DNA of 64,000 nt from Caenibacillus caldisaponilyticus (lineage in GTDB: Bacteria; Bacillota; Bacilli; Bacillales; Sporolactobacillaceae), in contig NZ_BDDQ01000002.1 in NCBI RefSeq assembly GCF_002003465.1, positions 1-64,000 on the forward strand, given 5' to 3'. The first letter of the stretch is position 1; each line of letters opens with the position of its first letter. Positions 36,036 through 45,572 of the stretch are shown here, one piece after another. A model generated the notes under the pieces. The model did no database searches. It was not told the DNA's origin and saw nothing but the letters and a program-made list of their open reading frames with translations. The position numbers and the translations under genes are program-made.

Positions 36036-36293
36036 TCAATCGGTCTTTTCAATCAACGCTTTCAAACCGGCCACGGCTTCCGCTTCATCCGGTCCGTCTG
36101 CGCTTAACACCACTTCTTCGCCCTGGCGAAGCGCGAGGCTCATGATTCCCATGATGCTTTTCGCGTTCACCGCTTTCCCCGCTTTTTCCACTTCGATGTG
36201 GGCGCTGTACCGATTGGCCGCCTGGACGAATTGCGCCGCCGAACGGGCCTGCAGCCCCCCTGCAATTTTGATGACGGTTTTCTCCTTCAACAA
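36036..36293 (-). CDS. crh: Catabolite repression HPr-like protein Crh
   Basis: An 85-residue HPr paralogue that acts as a CcpA corepressor and not as a PTS carrier. Position 15 is Gln (GLQARS) instead of the phosphorylated His, and Ser46 (NAKSIMG), the HPrK target, is kept. I chose TTG 36293: GGGGGGAAGG lies just upstream, and this start gives the exact B. subtilis Crh length and residue numbering. It lies downstream of whiA with a 570-base gap that holds a perfect cre site (36623-36636). HprK, the kinase for Ser46, is at 47536-48459. Confidence 0.93.
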   Translation of the reverse strand: MLKEKTVIKIAGGLQARSAAQFVQAANRYSAHIEVEKAGKAVNAKSIMGIMSLALRQGEEVVLSADGPDEAEAVAGLKALIEKTD

Positions 36294-36622
36294 ACGCCTT
36301 CCCCCCTTTCCAACGACCGAAAAATGCCATGAAACACTAAAGCTCACGGCAGACAAATTTGCTAACCACGGTGCACCGAGCATTTGGGCGTTTACAAAAC
36401 ACTCGCGGGACTGCGGCTATGACTCATTGGCAATTGCTCCCCGTCACTGAACATCGCACGGTTCCGCCGGTCAAGCCGAGGTTGAAATCCCGCCGCTTGT
36501 GTTCCGCGGCACGGGGCAGCCGTTTCCCGGGTCCGCCGACCGTTGCGCCGCCACGGTTTGAATGGTTTGATCGGCCACTTTTCCAACATCGTAATCGACA
36601 AAAATGCGAAAATCAACACATA

Positions 36623-36636
36623 TGTAAGCGTTGTCA
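36623..36636. promoter_or_regulatory. cre site (CcpA) between whiA and crh
   Basis: TGTAAGCGTTGTCA fits the cre consensus TGWNANCGNTNWCA at every position on both strands. It overlaps a minus-strand TTGACA (36637-36632), but no good -10 follows, so the regulated promoter is unclear. Confidence 0.6.
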
Positions 36637-36824
36637 ATTTATATAAAAATTATAAGCGATCCCGGATGCCTCCGTTCGCGCGACCGGCGGTGCCGCCTGC
36701 CTCGGCACCACCGATACGCGCCCAGGACCGCCAGCGACTTCCGGGCCGATGCGGCGGCCGCCCACCGGACGGTACAATGACCAGCGCCGATCGAGCCGTC
36801 TGCCGCATCCAGACCCCCCAGCCC

Positions 36825-36851
36825 GGCCGGATGCTCACACCGGCCTTTTTT
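36825..36851 (+). terminator. Plus-strand terminator without an upstream gene
   Basis: GGCCGG-atgctcaca-CCGGCC followed by TTTTTT on the plus strand, just beyond the convergent whiA stop codon. No plus-strand gene ends here. On the minus strand it forms a hairpin after whiA without a T-run. The rest of 36294-36863 shows no coding frame. Confidence 0.65.
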
Positions 36852-36863
36852 CTCCCCCAGCCG

Positions 36864-37841
36864 CTAGGAGGGATCTGCCATTTCGGTTTCCGCGGCGATC
36901 GCGGGCGATGATTCGCCTTTGCGAATCCGGTCGGCAATCGCCGCGAGCTTGCGGAAGCGGTGGTTGATGCCCGATTTGCTGATGGGCTCCCCGGCCAAAA
37001 GTTCGCCGAGCTCTTTTAACGTCGCATCGGGATTGTTCAAGCGCAGCAAAGCGATTTCCCGCAGCTTATCGGGCAGGTTGTCCAACCCGATCACCTTATC
37101 GATCAAACGGATGTTTTCCATTTGTTTCATGGCGGCACCGACGGTCTTGTTCAAATTCGCCGTCTCGCAGTTGACGAGGCGGTTGACCGAATTGCGCATA
37201 TCCTTGACGATGCGCACGTCTTCAAAAAAAAGCAAGGCTTGGTGAGCGCCGATGAGGCTGAGAAACTCGGTGATTTTCTCGCCCTCTTTCATGTACAGGA
37301 TAAAACCGTTCTTGCGCGGCAATACCTTGACGTTTAACCGATAGCGGTTCATCAGGTCGGCGAGCGAGCGCGTGTGCTCTTCGTAATTGGAAAAAATTTC
37401 GAGATGGTAAGAGGACTCGGGATGGTTTAACGACCCGCCCGCGAGAAAGGCGCCGCGCATATAAGCCCGGCGGCAGCATTCCTTCTTGATCAAAGTCGGT
37501 GCAATTTTGCGCGTAAACATCATGCGGTCGTTGACGATTTTTAAATCCTCGAGCATTTCCCGGGCGTGATCGGTCATTCGGACGATGTAAACGTTGTTTT
37601 TTTTCAGGCGCATTTTCCTGCGGACAAGGACTTGCGCCGGGTAGTGATAGACCAATTTCATCAGCGTATAAATCCGACGCGCGATTGCGGCGTTTTCCGT
37701 CGAAATGTCCACGCTCATCTGCCGGTTGGAAATGGAGATGGAGCCGTTCATACGGATCAGCGCCGCCAGTTCCGATTTGGCACAGCACGCATCGGGGCTG
37801 ATCTGAGTCAATTCTCTTTTCGTTTCCGCAGCAAAGGACAT
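36864..37841 (-). CDS. whiA: DNA-binding protein WhiA
   Basis: A 325-residue protein with an N-terminal LAGLIDADG-homing-endonuclease-like fold and a C-terminal helix-turn-helix ([25 protein letters not shown]). It opens [11 protein letters not shown] and contains [22 protein letters not shown]. In Gram-positives it affects cell division and chromosome segregation; in actinobacteria it is a sporulation regulator. ATG 37841 follows GGAGGGG. It is in the order rapZ-yvcK-whiA, with 55 bases to yvcK. Confidence 0.95.
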   Translation of the reverse strand: MSFAAETKRELTQISPDACCAKSELAALIRMNGSISISNRQMSVDISTENAAIARRIYTLMKLVYHYPAQVLVRRKMRLKKNNVYIVRMTDHAREMLEDLKIVNDRMMFTRKIAPTLIKKECCRRAYMRGAFLAGGSLNHPESSYHLEIFSNYEEHTRSLADLMNRYRLNVKVLPRKNGFILYMKEGEKITEFLSLIGAHQALLFFEDVRIVKDMRNSVNRLVNCETANLNKTVGAAMKQMENIRLIDKVIGLDNLPDKLREIALLRLNNPDATLKELGELLAGEPISKSGINHRFRKLAAIADRIRKGESSPAIAAETEMADPS

Positions 37842-37896
37842 TGCGACCCCTCCATTTCCATGATCCGGTCTCGTTCACCCAACGCCGCCATCGCCA

Positions 37897-38856
37897 TCAA
37901 ACGGGTAACAGGCGCACGATCCAGTCCGCCAAGCGCCGCTCATCATGACGAATGACGCCGCCGTCGTCGATCTTTACGATGTTATCGCTTATTATTTTTA
38001 GATTATAGGCTGAAAGCCGCTCCCGATCAAGAAGGACCGGTTCCGCCCCTTCTTTGGCATAGCGTTCCAATACGGGCTGCGGTATGGGCTGTTCGTTGAC
38101 GATGACCGCATCCAAGCAGCCGGGGCCGGTGTGGTCGAGCAACACCTTGACGTGATCGGCGGCCGTAAAATGATCGGTTTCCCCTTTTTGCGTCATGACA
38201 TTGCATATATAAATCTTTTTCGCCTTCGCCCGGCAAATCTCCGCGCCGAGCTTGGGGACGAGCAAATTCGGCAGAACGCTTGTATAAAGACTGCCGGGCC
38301 CCAGCACGATCAAATCCGCTTCACGAATCGCCTCCAAGCTTTCCGGCAGCGGTTCGACGTCCTCTGGGGTAAGAAACACGCGATCGATTTTTTCGCCGTG
38401 GCGCGGGATGTTGGATTCCCCTTCGACAATCGTCCCGTCCGCCATCACCGCGCTGAGGACGATGCTCTGATTGGCGGCGGGCAGCACCCGGCCTTTGACG
38501 TTTAACACCCGGCTCAATTCGCGGACACCGCGCGCGAAATCCCCGGTGATGGCGGTCACGGCCGCGAGAAGCAGATTGCCGAGCGAATGGCCGCTGAGGC
38601 CGTTGCCGTTGACAAAACGGTACTGTAATAATTTTTCAAACAACGGTTCGATTTCCGAGAGGGCGACGATGACGTTGCGAATATCGCCGGGAGGGGGGAT
38701 TTGCAATTCGTTGCGCAGCCGGCCCGAGCTCCCCCCGTCGTCCGCGACCGTCACGATCGCCGTGATGTCCAAAGGTTTCTGCTTCAAACCGCGCAAGAGG
38801 ACGGACAACCCGGTACCCCCGCCGATGGCGACGACTTTCGGCAATGCCGCACTCAT
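37897..38856 (-). CDS. yvcK: YvcK/GlmR-family regulator (gluconeogenesis factor)
   Basis: A 319-residue cytoplasmic protein of the CofD-like/YvcK family. [14 protein letters not shown] at the start binds a UDP-sugar; [21 protein letters not shown] and [17 protein letters not shown] follow. In B. subtilis (GlmR) it stimulates GlmS and cell-wall precursor synthesis on gluconeogenic carbon. The ATG at 38856 overlaps the rapZ stop by four bases, so translation is coupled. Confidence 0.95.
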   Translation of the reverse strand: MSAALPKVVAIGGGTGLSVLLRGLKQKPLDITAIVTVADDGGSSGRLRNELQIPPPGDIRNVIVALSEIEPLFEKLLQYRFVNGNGLSGHSLGNLLLAAVTAITGDFARGVRELSRVLNVKGRVLPAANQSIVLSAVMADGTIVEGESNIPRHGEKIDRVFLTPEDVEPLPESLEAIREADLIVLGPGSLYTSVLPNLLVPKLGAEICRAKAKKIYICNVMTQKGETDHFTAADHVKVLLDHTGPGCLDAVIVNEQPIPQPVLERYAKEGAEPVLLDRERLSAYNLKIISDNIVKIDDGGVIRHDERRLADWIVRLLPV

Positions 38857-39734
38857 GATATACGAACCTTTCCTTTAAGGATGTCGCGGTGCGTCACCTT
38901 CGTCACGTATTCCCTTTCCAGTTGCTTGCCGATGTATTCCGCGATCGCCACCGAACGGTGTTTGCCGCCCGTACAGCCGATGGCGATGACGAGCTGGCTT
39001 TTCCCTTCCCGCTTATAGTGCGGCAAGGTGAATGCGAGGAGATCCATCAGCTTTTTAAGGAATTGCTTCGTCTCCGACCATTTGAAAACATAATCGGCCA
39101 CCTCGGCTTCCTGCCCCGTCTTCTCGCGCATCGTATCGACATAGTAAGGATTCGGCAAAAAGCGGACGTCGAAGACGAGATCGGCGTCGATCGGGATGCC
39201 GTATTTGAAGCCGAAGGAAACGACGTTCACGTTAAAGACCGACCCGTTGTCATCGCCGAAGAGGCGGATGATCCGCTCTTTGAGTTCGGACGGTTTCATG
39301 TCCGTCGTATCCAAATAATATTGCGCACGCCCCTTGATTTCTTCGAGCAAGGTACGTTCCGCGCGGATGCCTTCGAGCGGCAGCCCTTTCGGCGCCAGCG
39401 GATGGGAGCGGCGCGTTTCTTTGTAGCGGCGGACGAGGGCGTCGTCCTTGGCGTCCAAAAACAAAACCTTGGGCTGCACGTGTTCGTTTTGCCCGAGGGC
39501 GTCGATCGCCGGAAAGAGCGAGTCGAAAAAGTCGCGCCCGCGCAAATCCATGACCAGAGCGAGTTTGGTCAATTTTCCGTCCGTTTCGTTCACCATCTCG
39601 ATGAATTTCGGCAAAAGCGTCGGCGGGAGATTGTCGATGCAGAAATAACCGAGGTCCTCAAAGCTTTGGACGGCTACGGTTTTCCCCGCACCCGACATCC
39701 CGGTGATGATCACGATTTGAATATCCTTATTCAT
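38853..39734 (-). CDS. rapZ: RNase adapter/nucleotide-binding protein RapZ (YvcJ)
   Basis: A 293-residue P-loop protein. Walker A is GMSGAGKT at 12-19; [14 protein letters not shown] and DLRGRDFF follow, and the C-terminal domain has [11 protein letters not shown]. In E. coli RapZ steers the GlmZ sRNA; B. subtilis YvcJ hydrolyses GTP and affects competence. ATG 39734 is preceded by GGGG at eight bases; the frame opens six codons earlier at a GTG. It lies 36 bases after the Nudix gene. Confidence 0.95.
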   Translation of the reverse strand: MNKDIQIVIITGMSGAGKTVAVQSFEDLGYFCIDNLPPTLLPKFIEMVNETDGKLTKLALVMDLRGRDFFDSLFPAIDALGQNEHVQPKVLFLDAKDDALVRRYKETRRSHPLAPKGLPLEGIRAERTLLEEIKGRAQYYLDTTDMKPSELKERIIRLFGDDNGSVFNVNVVSFGFKYGIPIDADLVFDVRFLPNPYYVDTMREKTGQEAEVADYVFKWSETKQFLKKLMDLLAFTLPHYKREGKSQLVIAIGCTGGKHRSVAIAEYIGKQLEREYVTKVTHRDILKGKVRIS

Positions 39735-39770
39735 GGCGTCAACCCCGTTCACACGGATTCCATTTTATTT

Positions 39771-40238
39771 TTAATTGGAAGGATCGAGCCGGTAACCGAG
39801 CAGCTCGAACTCCGGCGTGTAATAAAACTTCCCGAATATGATGCCTTCGCCGCGGAGGACGTAATCCAGAAGGTGCCGATCCCCTTCGGCCATCGGCAAT
39901 TGCTGGAGCTCATCGACCGGCTGCCAGGCCAAACGTCCTTCTGCGCTTTCAGTATATGCCTGGCCTTCATAACGGTCGGCATAAAAAGTAAACATCATCC
40001 ATTCGCCGTTTTCTTCGTCGCCTTCCATTATAAACGTCGAAACGCCTCTGAGAATCGGGTTGATCAAATATAAACCGGTCTCTTCGCGGTATTCGCGGAT
40101 CACCGCATCTTTAACGGTTTCCCCGTCCTCCATTTTGCCGCCCGGGGCAACCCACCATCCCCGCCGCGGCTTTTGCAAAAGGAGAACGCGGTCGCCGTCC
40201 CGCAGCAAACAATTCGTCACACGGCGCACACCACTCAC
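39771..40238 (-). CDS. yvcI: Nudix hydrolase (YvcI type)
   Basis: A 155-residue pyrophosphohydrolase. The Nudix box is complete: G34 through E40, R48-E49, E52-E53 and G55 (GKMEDGE ... REYREETGL). WWVAPGGK precedes the box, as in MutT/YvcI-like proteins. The substrate cannot be told. GTG 40238 has GGAGG eight bases upstream. It heads the yvcI-rapZ-yvcK-whiA order; trxB upstream has its own terminator. Confidence 0.92.
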   Translation of the reverse strand: MSGVRRVTNCLLRDGDRVLLLQKPRRGWWVAPGGKMEDGETVKDAVIREYREETGLYLINPILRGVSTFIMEGDEENGEWMMFTFYADRYEGQAYTESAEGRLAWQPVDELQQLPMAEGDRHLLDYVLRGEGIIFGKFYYTPEFELLGYRLDPSN

Positions 40239-40335
40239 CTCGATTTCCTCCTTAAGTATACTATGGATGATTTTCGCTCACAAAACAATTACCTTTTCAG
40301 CCGCTTGGCGCCGGCCGCGAAGAAGCCAGGAAATC

Positions 40336-40367
40336 AAAACAAAAGACACGGGCGTGCACCCGTGTCG
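40336..40367 (-). terminator. Rho-independent terminator of trxB
   Basis: On the minus strand GACACGGG-tgcacg-CCCGTGTC is followed by TTTTGTTTTG, about 185 bases after the trxB stop. The rest of 40239-40551 shows no gene. Confidence 0.8.
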
Positions 40368-40551
40368 AGGCAAAGATATTTCAAAGGGGGTCAATTTGTT
40401 AATTAAAAGCTTAAGCCTTTTTTATTTCACGCGTGTTACACACGAATTAAAAACGGGTGACTTTTTCCCGGGAAATACGCGGCAAAGCCTAGGCCGCTTG
40501 CCCTTCTTTCGCACTACGCGCCGGTTCGCCTGAATCGCCGCGGCTTTCGCC

Positions 40552-41532
<981 letters not shown>

Positions 41533-41602
41533 TTATCTTATTTTTCGATATCGGTTGTATTCTATGCTAAAAGAGGCGGGCGATGATGTCCATCATTTTG
41601 CC

Positions 41603-43156
41603 TTATGGGCCATCCTTCCGATGGTCGCTCAAACGGGCCGTTATCCGGTTTTCCATCCAGCGTTCCCAACAGTTCAAACAATAACGAAGCCGGTCGGCCG
41701 ACGTTTCATACTGTCCGGCGATCTCTTCCTGCAAAACGGGTTGATGTTGTTCCTTCCGCCGTAAATAGTCCAGGGAAGCCGCCCAAGCCCGCACATCCGA
41801 CGGGTCGATGTCCGCTTCCAGCCTTTCAAACAAGAAGCGCCACCACCCGTAGAGATGAAATTGGTCGATGAGCGGACGCCCGCCGCCAATCTTTTCTTCC
41901 AAAATCTGCATGATCTCCAAGCGGCGGTCACCAACCGCTTCGGCGTCACGGTTTTCCAAAGCAGCGGCCAGTTGACGCGCGATCAGGCGGACGGTGCGCT
42001 TCTCCCGCCTGTTGGTCGCGATATCCGCGAAAAGCTTCCGGACATCGGCATCCCCAAAAGCCCGGAGAGCGAACAGGGCCGCGATCTTGGCGTCCAGCTG
42101 TCCGCCGAGCGCCACATGGCGCAAGAGCGAACGCGCCAGCGGATTGGCTTTCGCATCTTTCGCCCAAAGCATCTCTTGGACTTTCCCATATTCAAAAGGA
42201 TGAAAAGGCGTTTCGCTGAAGAAGTCGACGCGCGCCCACGCCTTTAAGGCTTCTTCGGTTTTTCCGATTCGGTATGCGGACAACGCCAACCAAAAATAAA
42301 AAATTTGATCCCAGAAACCGCCGAAACGGTCGGCGAGCTTCAGCCAACGGAACGCTTTTTCATATTCTTCGACAAAGAAGTAAGTCGCGCCGAGCTTGCT
42401 TTGGTGTTCGGGGAAAAACGGATAAAGTTTATCGAGAATGGCCATCTGCTTTTCCAAATTCCTGAAATCGCCGAGGTGGAAATAAAACGTCGCCAAGTTG
42501 CAAAGCGCATGGACGTTGCCGGGATCTTGCCCCAAGACCTTGTCCAAAATGCGGAAACTTTTATCCGCCTCACCGATCGAAAAATGGGCGATGGCCAAGT
42601 TGTTGTACGCCGCCCAAAACTCGGGCCGATCTTCAATGACCTTTTGAAAATAGTAGATCGCTTTTTGATATTGGCCTTGTTCCAGCGCCTTGCGCCCTTT
42701 TTCATGGTCGGCGATATAACCGCCTTCTTCGCGGACGGCTCCCGGCGCTTCCAACAGAAGAATGCGGTAAAGTTCATGCGCCTCTTCAGAAAAGCCGCCC
42801 CGCGGTTCCAAGGCCAGATACGTTTTGATTTCCCGGAGGGCGTCTTCATAGCGGCCGAGGTAGGCGTAATTGTTGGCCATAAAAAAGTAACATTCGGTCA
42901 ACGATTCGTCCAATTCGCTGACGACTTTCTGCAGCAATTGGTTGGACGCTTCGTATTGCTCCAGTTCGGCCAGGATCGCCGCCAGTTGGCAGAGATATTC
43001 CGGCTCGTCGGGATTAAAGTCGACGGCGCGTTCCACGAATTTTTTTGCGCGGTAAAGATCGCCTTTCTGATAGGCGGCCATGCCTTTTTGGTAATAATAT
43101 TCCCCATCCGGTCTAAAGGAAATCACTCGCTCGCGAGAATGTCTATCTAATTTCAT
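41603..43156 (-). CDS. TPR-repeat protein (YvcD type)
   Basis: A 517-residue soluble protein. Several tetratricopeptide repeats fill residues about 20-300 (for example YYYQKGMAAYQKGDLYRAKKFVERAVDFNPDEPEY is one unit; AYNNLAIAHFSIGEADKSFRILDKVLGQDPGN another), followed by a helical C-terminal half with no family I know. The position next to trxB matches B. subtilis yvcD, which has no defined function. ATG 43156 has GGGGGAG five bases upstream. It ends 98 bases before trxB and may be co-transcribed with it. Confidence 0.88.
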   Translation of the reverse strand: MKLDRHSRERVISFRPDGEYYYQKGMAAYQKGDLYRAKKFVERAVDFNPDEPEYLCQLAAILAELEQYEASNQLLQKVVSELDESLTECYFFMANNYAYLGRYEDALREIKTYLALEPRGGFSEEAHELYRILLLEAPGAVREEGGYIADHEKGRKALEQGQYQKAIYYFQKVIEDRPEFWAAYNNLAIAHFSIGEADKSFRILDKVLGQDPGNVHALCNLATFYFHLGDFRNLEKQMAILDKLYPFFPEHQSKLGATYFFVEEYEKAFRWLKLADRFGGFWDQIFYFWLALSAYRIGKTEEALKAWARVDFFSETPFHPFEYGKVQEMLWAKDAKANPLARSLLRHVALGGQLDAKIAALFALRAFGDADVRKLFADIATNRREKRTVRLIARQLAAALENRDAEAVGDRRLEIMQILEEKIGGGRPLIDQFHLYGWWRFLFERLEADIDPSDVRAWAASLDYLRRKEQHQPVLQEEIAGQYETSADRLRYCLNCWERWMENRITARLSDHRKDGP

Positions 43157-43512
43157 TGTCTCCCCCGTATTTAATCCACTAATTTTTTTATACGTTCAAG
43201 TCGTTAACTGTAAAAATTATAGCATAAATCTCATGCAAAGCACTTTCCGCGCCGCGATGAGATCGTGCAATTACCTTTATCCTTTCACAGGACGTTTCGG
43301 GAGTCAACAGGCTGAAGGTCACTTTTTTCGTAAAATAAATGGAACGCCCGCATCCATGCATGGCTGCGGGCCTCGCCGCATGTTTCCAGTCTTTGTGGGA
43401 ACCGCACGGATGCATCGCGAAGATAAAAAAAGCGCGCTTGATCGCGCCGCTTCTAACTGTGTACACTAATAGCGAGTTGATTCGACAGAAAGTTATAATG
43501 GAGGTTGTGCGG
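43157..43512. other. Intergenic region with two hairpins
   Basis: No coding frame is convincing. A strong stem GCCCGCA/TGCGGGC lies at 43346-43371. At 43425-43447 the minus strand reads GCGCG-atcaag-CGCGC followed by seven T, a terminator for minus-strand transcripts although the next minus-strand gene upstream is more than 1 kb away. TATAAT at 43494-43499 touches the Shine-Dalgarno of the antiporter gene. Confidence 0.45.
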
Positions 43513-44565
43513 TTGAACTGGTTGTTTTTGATCATCACGCTTGTCGGCGTCCCCTTATCGCTCATCGGTGGCTTTTTTCATTGGCCCGACATCTTCATGT
43601 TCATTCTGTACGCCGTCACGATCGTAGGCTTAGCCAGCTATATGGGCCGGGCAACCGAGAGTTTGTCGATCGCCGCCGGGCCGAGCGTCGGTGGGCTCTT
43701 AAACGCCACATTTGGCAATGCGGTGGAATTGATCATTTCTTTTTTTGCTTTAAAAGAAGGGCTCGTCGGCGTCGTCACCGCGTCGATCACCGGTTCGGTC
43801 ATCGGCAACTTGTTGCTTGTGGGCGGACTGTCCATCTTGGTCGGCGGGCTTCGCTACAAAAGGCAGACGTTTAACATCCACGTTGCAAGCCATACCGCCG
43901 GCATCCTCGTCTTCAGCATCATCGTGGCGTTCGTCTTTCCCGTCGTCTTCGCCCAAAAGATGACCGCTTATAACGTTCAACTATTGAGCACGGCGATCGC
44001 GGTCGTCATGATCTTGATCTATTTATTCTCTTTGCTCTTCCGCCTCGTCACGCACCGCGGCGTGTATAAGGGGCCGGAAGACGAAGAGCCATCGCATGAA
44101 GTGCCGGAATGGGGCGTCGGAAAAGCGGTGCTGATCCTCGCCGCCGCCACCGTTGCCGTCGCTTACATCAGCGAACGGCTCGTCGGGACGATTGAACCAG
44201 TCGCCCGGTCGTTCGGCTGGACTGAATTGTTCATCGGCGTGATCATCGTCGCGATTGTCGGCAACGCCGCGGAACACGCCACGGCCATCGTCATGGCCTA
44301 TAAAAATCGCATGAACGTAACAGTCGAGATTGCCATCGGCTCCACGCTGCAAATTGCGATGTTCGTCGCCCCGTTGCTCGTCATCGTTTCTTGGGCGCTC
44401 CCGACCCATTTGCCGCTCGTTTTTCCGGTGACGGAATTGATCGCCATGGTGCTTTCCGTCCTGCTCACCATCAGCATTACGTCGGACGGCGACACCAACT
44501 GGTTTGAAGGCGCCATGCTCCTCGCCGCGTACATCATCATGGGCTTCGGCTTCTTCCTCTTGTGA
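43513..44565 (+). CDS. Calcium/proton antiporter (CaCA family, Cax/ChaA type)
   Basis: A 350-residue membrane protein with about 11 hydrophobic segments. It has the two inverted CaCA alpha repeats: ATFGNAVELIISFFAL near residue 77 and IVGNAAEHATAIVMAYKNR near 255, whose GNA-E acidic residues bind the cation. The central acidic loop (GPEDEEPSHEVPEW) separates the halves. The start is TTG 43513, with GGAGG exactly eight bases upstream; an ATG and a GTG further up overlap that site. It is a single plus-strand gene among minus-strand neighbours. Confidence 0.9.
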   Translation: MNWLFLIITLVGVPLSLIGGFFHWPDIFMFILYAVTIVGLASYMGRATESLSIAAGPSVGGLLNATFGNAVELIISFFALKEGLVGVVTASITGSVIGNLLLVGGLSILVGGLRYKRQTFNIHVASHTAGILVFSIIVAFVFPVVFAQKMTAYNVQLLSTAIAVVMILIYLFSLLFRLVTHRGVYKGPEDEEPSHEVPEWGVGKAVLILAAATVAVAYISERLVGTIEPVARSFGWTELFIGVIIVAIVGNAAEHATAIVMAYKNRMNVTVEIAIGSTLQIAMFVAPLLVIVSWALPTHLPLVFPVTELIAMVLSVLLTISITSDGDTNWFEGAMLLAAYIIMGFGFFLL

Positions 44566-44571
44566 CTTGAC

Positions 44572-44586
44572 GGGGGACAGTCCCCC
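44572..44586. repeat. GGGGGAC palindromic repeat, copy 1
   Basis: GGGGGACAGTCCCCC, six bases after the antiporter stop codon. It pairs with copy 2 about 80 bases away in the same orientation; sequences such as CTTTAAAGC between them recur near copies 3 and 4. Confidence 0.75.
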
Positions 44587-44651
44587 ACTGCTTTAAAGCG
44601 CAAAAGTGTAAACAGAGCAAAAGCCTTTGTTCATCGCTATAACGCTTTAAC

Positions 44652-44846
44652 TCAGCAGTTTGGTGGGGGACAGACCCCCTTTTTCTCCATCGCCCGGCGG
44701 ACGCGCGGTTTCGGATCCCAACATTTAAATTGGTACTCCGGCCGAGTATCGTAGCCCAGCCGCGTGCACATCGGGATTTTTTTGCCCGCTTCTGTGCGAA
44801 AGCCGAAATGCCGGCAAGACGCGCAATGATGATAATGATTGAGCAT
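44652..44846 (-). CDS. Small cysteine-rich (zinc-ribbon-like) protein
   Basis: A 64-residue protein that starts MLNHYHHCASCRHFGFRTEAG. CASC near the start and two later cysteines (PMCTRLG, FKCWDPK) could bind one zinc ion. I do not recognise a characterised family. ATG 44846 follows GGGAGGGAAG. The last residues (GVCPPPNC) come from the GGGGGAC repeat at 44665-44679, which runs through the coding end, so the original C-terminus was probably the preceding MEKKG. Confidence 0.65.
   Translation of the reverse strand: MLNHYHHCASCRHFGFRTEAGKKIPMCTRLGYDTRPEYQFKCWDPKPRVRRAMEKKGVCPPPNC
44665..44679. repeat. GGGGGAC palindromic repeat, copy 2 (inside a coding end)
   Basis: GGGGGACAGACCCCC, with one central change against copy 1. 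It lies within the last codons of the small cysteine-rich gene. Confidence 0.75.
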
Positions 44847-44858
44847 ATCTTCCCTCCC

Positions 44859-44873
44859 GGGGGACTGTCCCCC
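44859..44873. repeat. GGGGGAC palindromic repeat, copy 3
   Basis: GGGGGACTGTCCCCC, the reverse complement of copy 1, thirteen bases upstream of the small cysteine-rich gene start. Confidence 0.75.
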
Positions 44874-44884
44874 GCCGCTTTAAA

Positions 44885-44922
44885 GTATTAAAAAGCCGGG
44901 GCTGAAAATCCCGGCTTTTTTT
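44885..44922 (-). terminator. Bidirectional terminator after yvoF
   Basis: AAAAAGCCGGG and CCCGGCTTTTTTT around a nine-base loop; on the minus strand it follows the yvoF stop by 25 bases. It lies between repeat copies 3 and 4. Confidence 0.85.
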
Positions 44923-44946
44923 GCTTTAACACTTTAGTACATTATC

Positions 44947-45438
44947 TTAATGGGGGACTGTCCCCCGAATGATGCGCATGGGATTGCCGCCGACGAAGCT
45001 GCCGGGCGGGACATCCTTGTGGACGAGCGTGCCCGCGGAGACGACGGCGCGGTCGCCGATCGTCACGCCCGGCAAAATGGTGCAGTTGGCGCCGATCATC
45101 ACTTCATCACCGATGACGACTTCACCCAGGCGATATTCGTCGATCAAATACTCATGCGTCAAAATCGTCGTATTGTAACCGATGACCGAATTGCGTCCGA
45201 CGGTGATCTTTTCCGGAAACATCACATCCGGCATGGCCATGAGCGCAAAGGAGGTTTTTTCGCCGATCTTCATGCGGAGAAACGTGCGATACAGCCAATT
45301 TTTCATGCGCATGGAAGGGGTGTAGCGCCCGATTTGAATGACGATAAAGTTTTTCATCACTTTTAAAAAAGGCACCGTCCGGTAGACGTGCCAAAGGGGA
45401 TTCGGCCCTTCCACCGGATAGCGCGTCGTTTTTCGCAT
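44947..45438 (-). CDS. yvoF: Hexapeptide-repeat acyltransferase (YvoF/maltose-acetyltransferase type)
   Basis: A 163-residue left-handed beta-helix acyltransferase. Hexapeptide repeats run from about 70 to 155 (VGRNSVIGYNTTILTHEY, VVIGDEVMIGANCTILPGVTIGDRAVVSAGTLV) and include the catalytic His of ILTHEY. The acceptor is unknown. ATG 45438 is eight bases from GGAGGAGG; an ATG two codons earlier is too close. It follows ppaX as in B. subtilis. The C-terminus RGTVPH is encoded by GGGGGAC repeat copy 4, so the natural end has been replaced or extended. Confidence 0.88.
   Translation of the reverse strand: MRKTTRYPVEGPNPLWHVYRTVPFLKVMKNFIVIQIGRYTPSMRMKNWLYRTFLRMKIGEKTSFALMAMPDVMFPEKITVGRNSVIGYNTTILTHEYLIDEYRLGEVVIGDEVMIGANCTILPGVTIGDRAVVSAGTLVHKDVPPGSFVGGNPMRIIRGTVPH
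44952..44966. repeat. GGGGGAC palindromic repeat, copy 4 (inside the yvoF end)
   Basis: GGGGGACTGTCCCCC, same orientation as copy 3, encoding the final residues of YvoF. Confidence 0.75.
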
Positions 45439-45572
45439 CGCCATACCTCCTCCTGACCACTGGAAGCCGGAGCGGAAAAAGCCGTCGGACTGAAGAACCG
45501 GCCAAGCCTGCACCCGAGCCGATGACGAGACAGGACAAGCCAAATCAAATCGTCCGGGCCTCCCGCGAAAAA

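Noticed and set aside
40255-40277. Promoter TTGTGA-17-TATACT directly before yvcI
   Set aside because: The -10 box is only two bases from the Shine-Dalgarno, so the transcript would start within it. The same objection applies to TATAAT at 43494-43499 before the antiporter gene.
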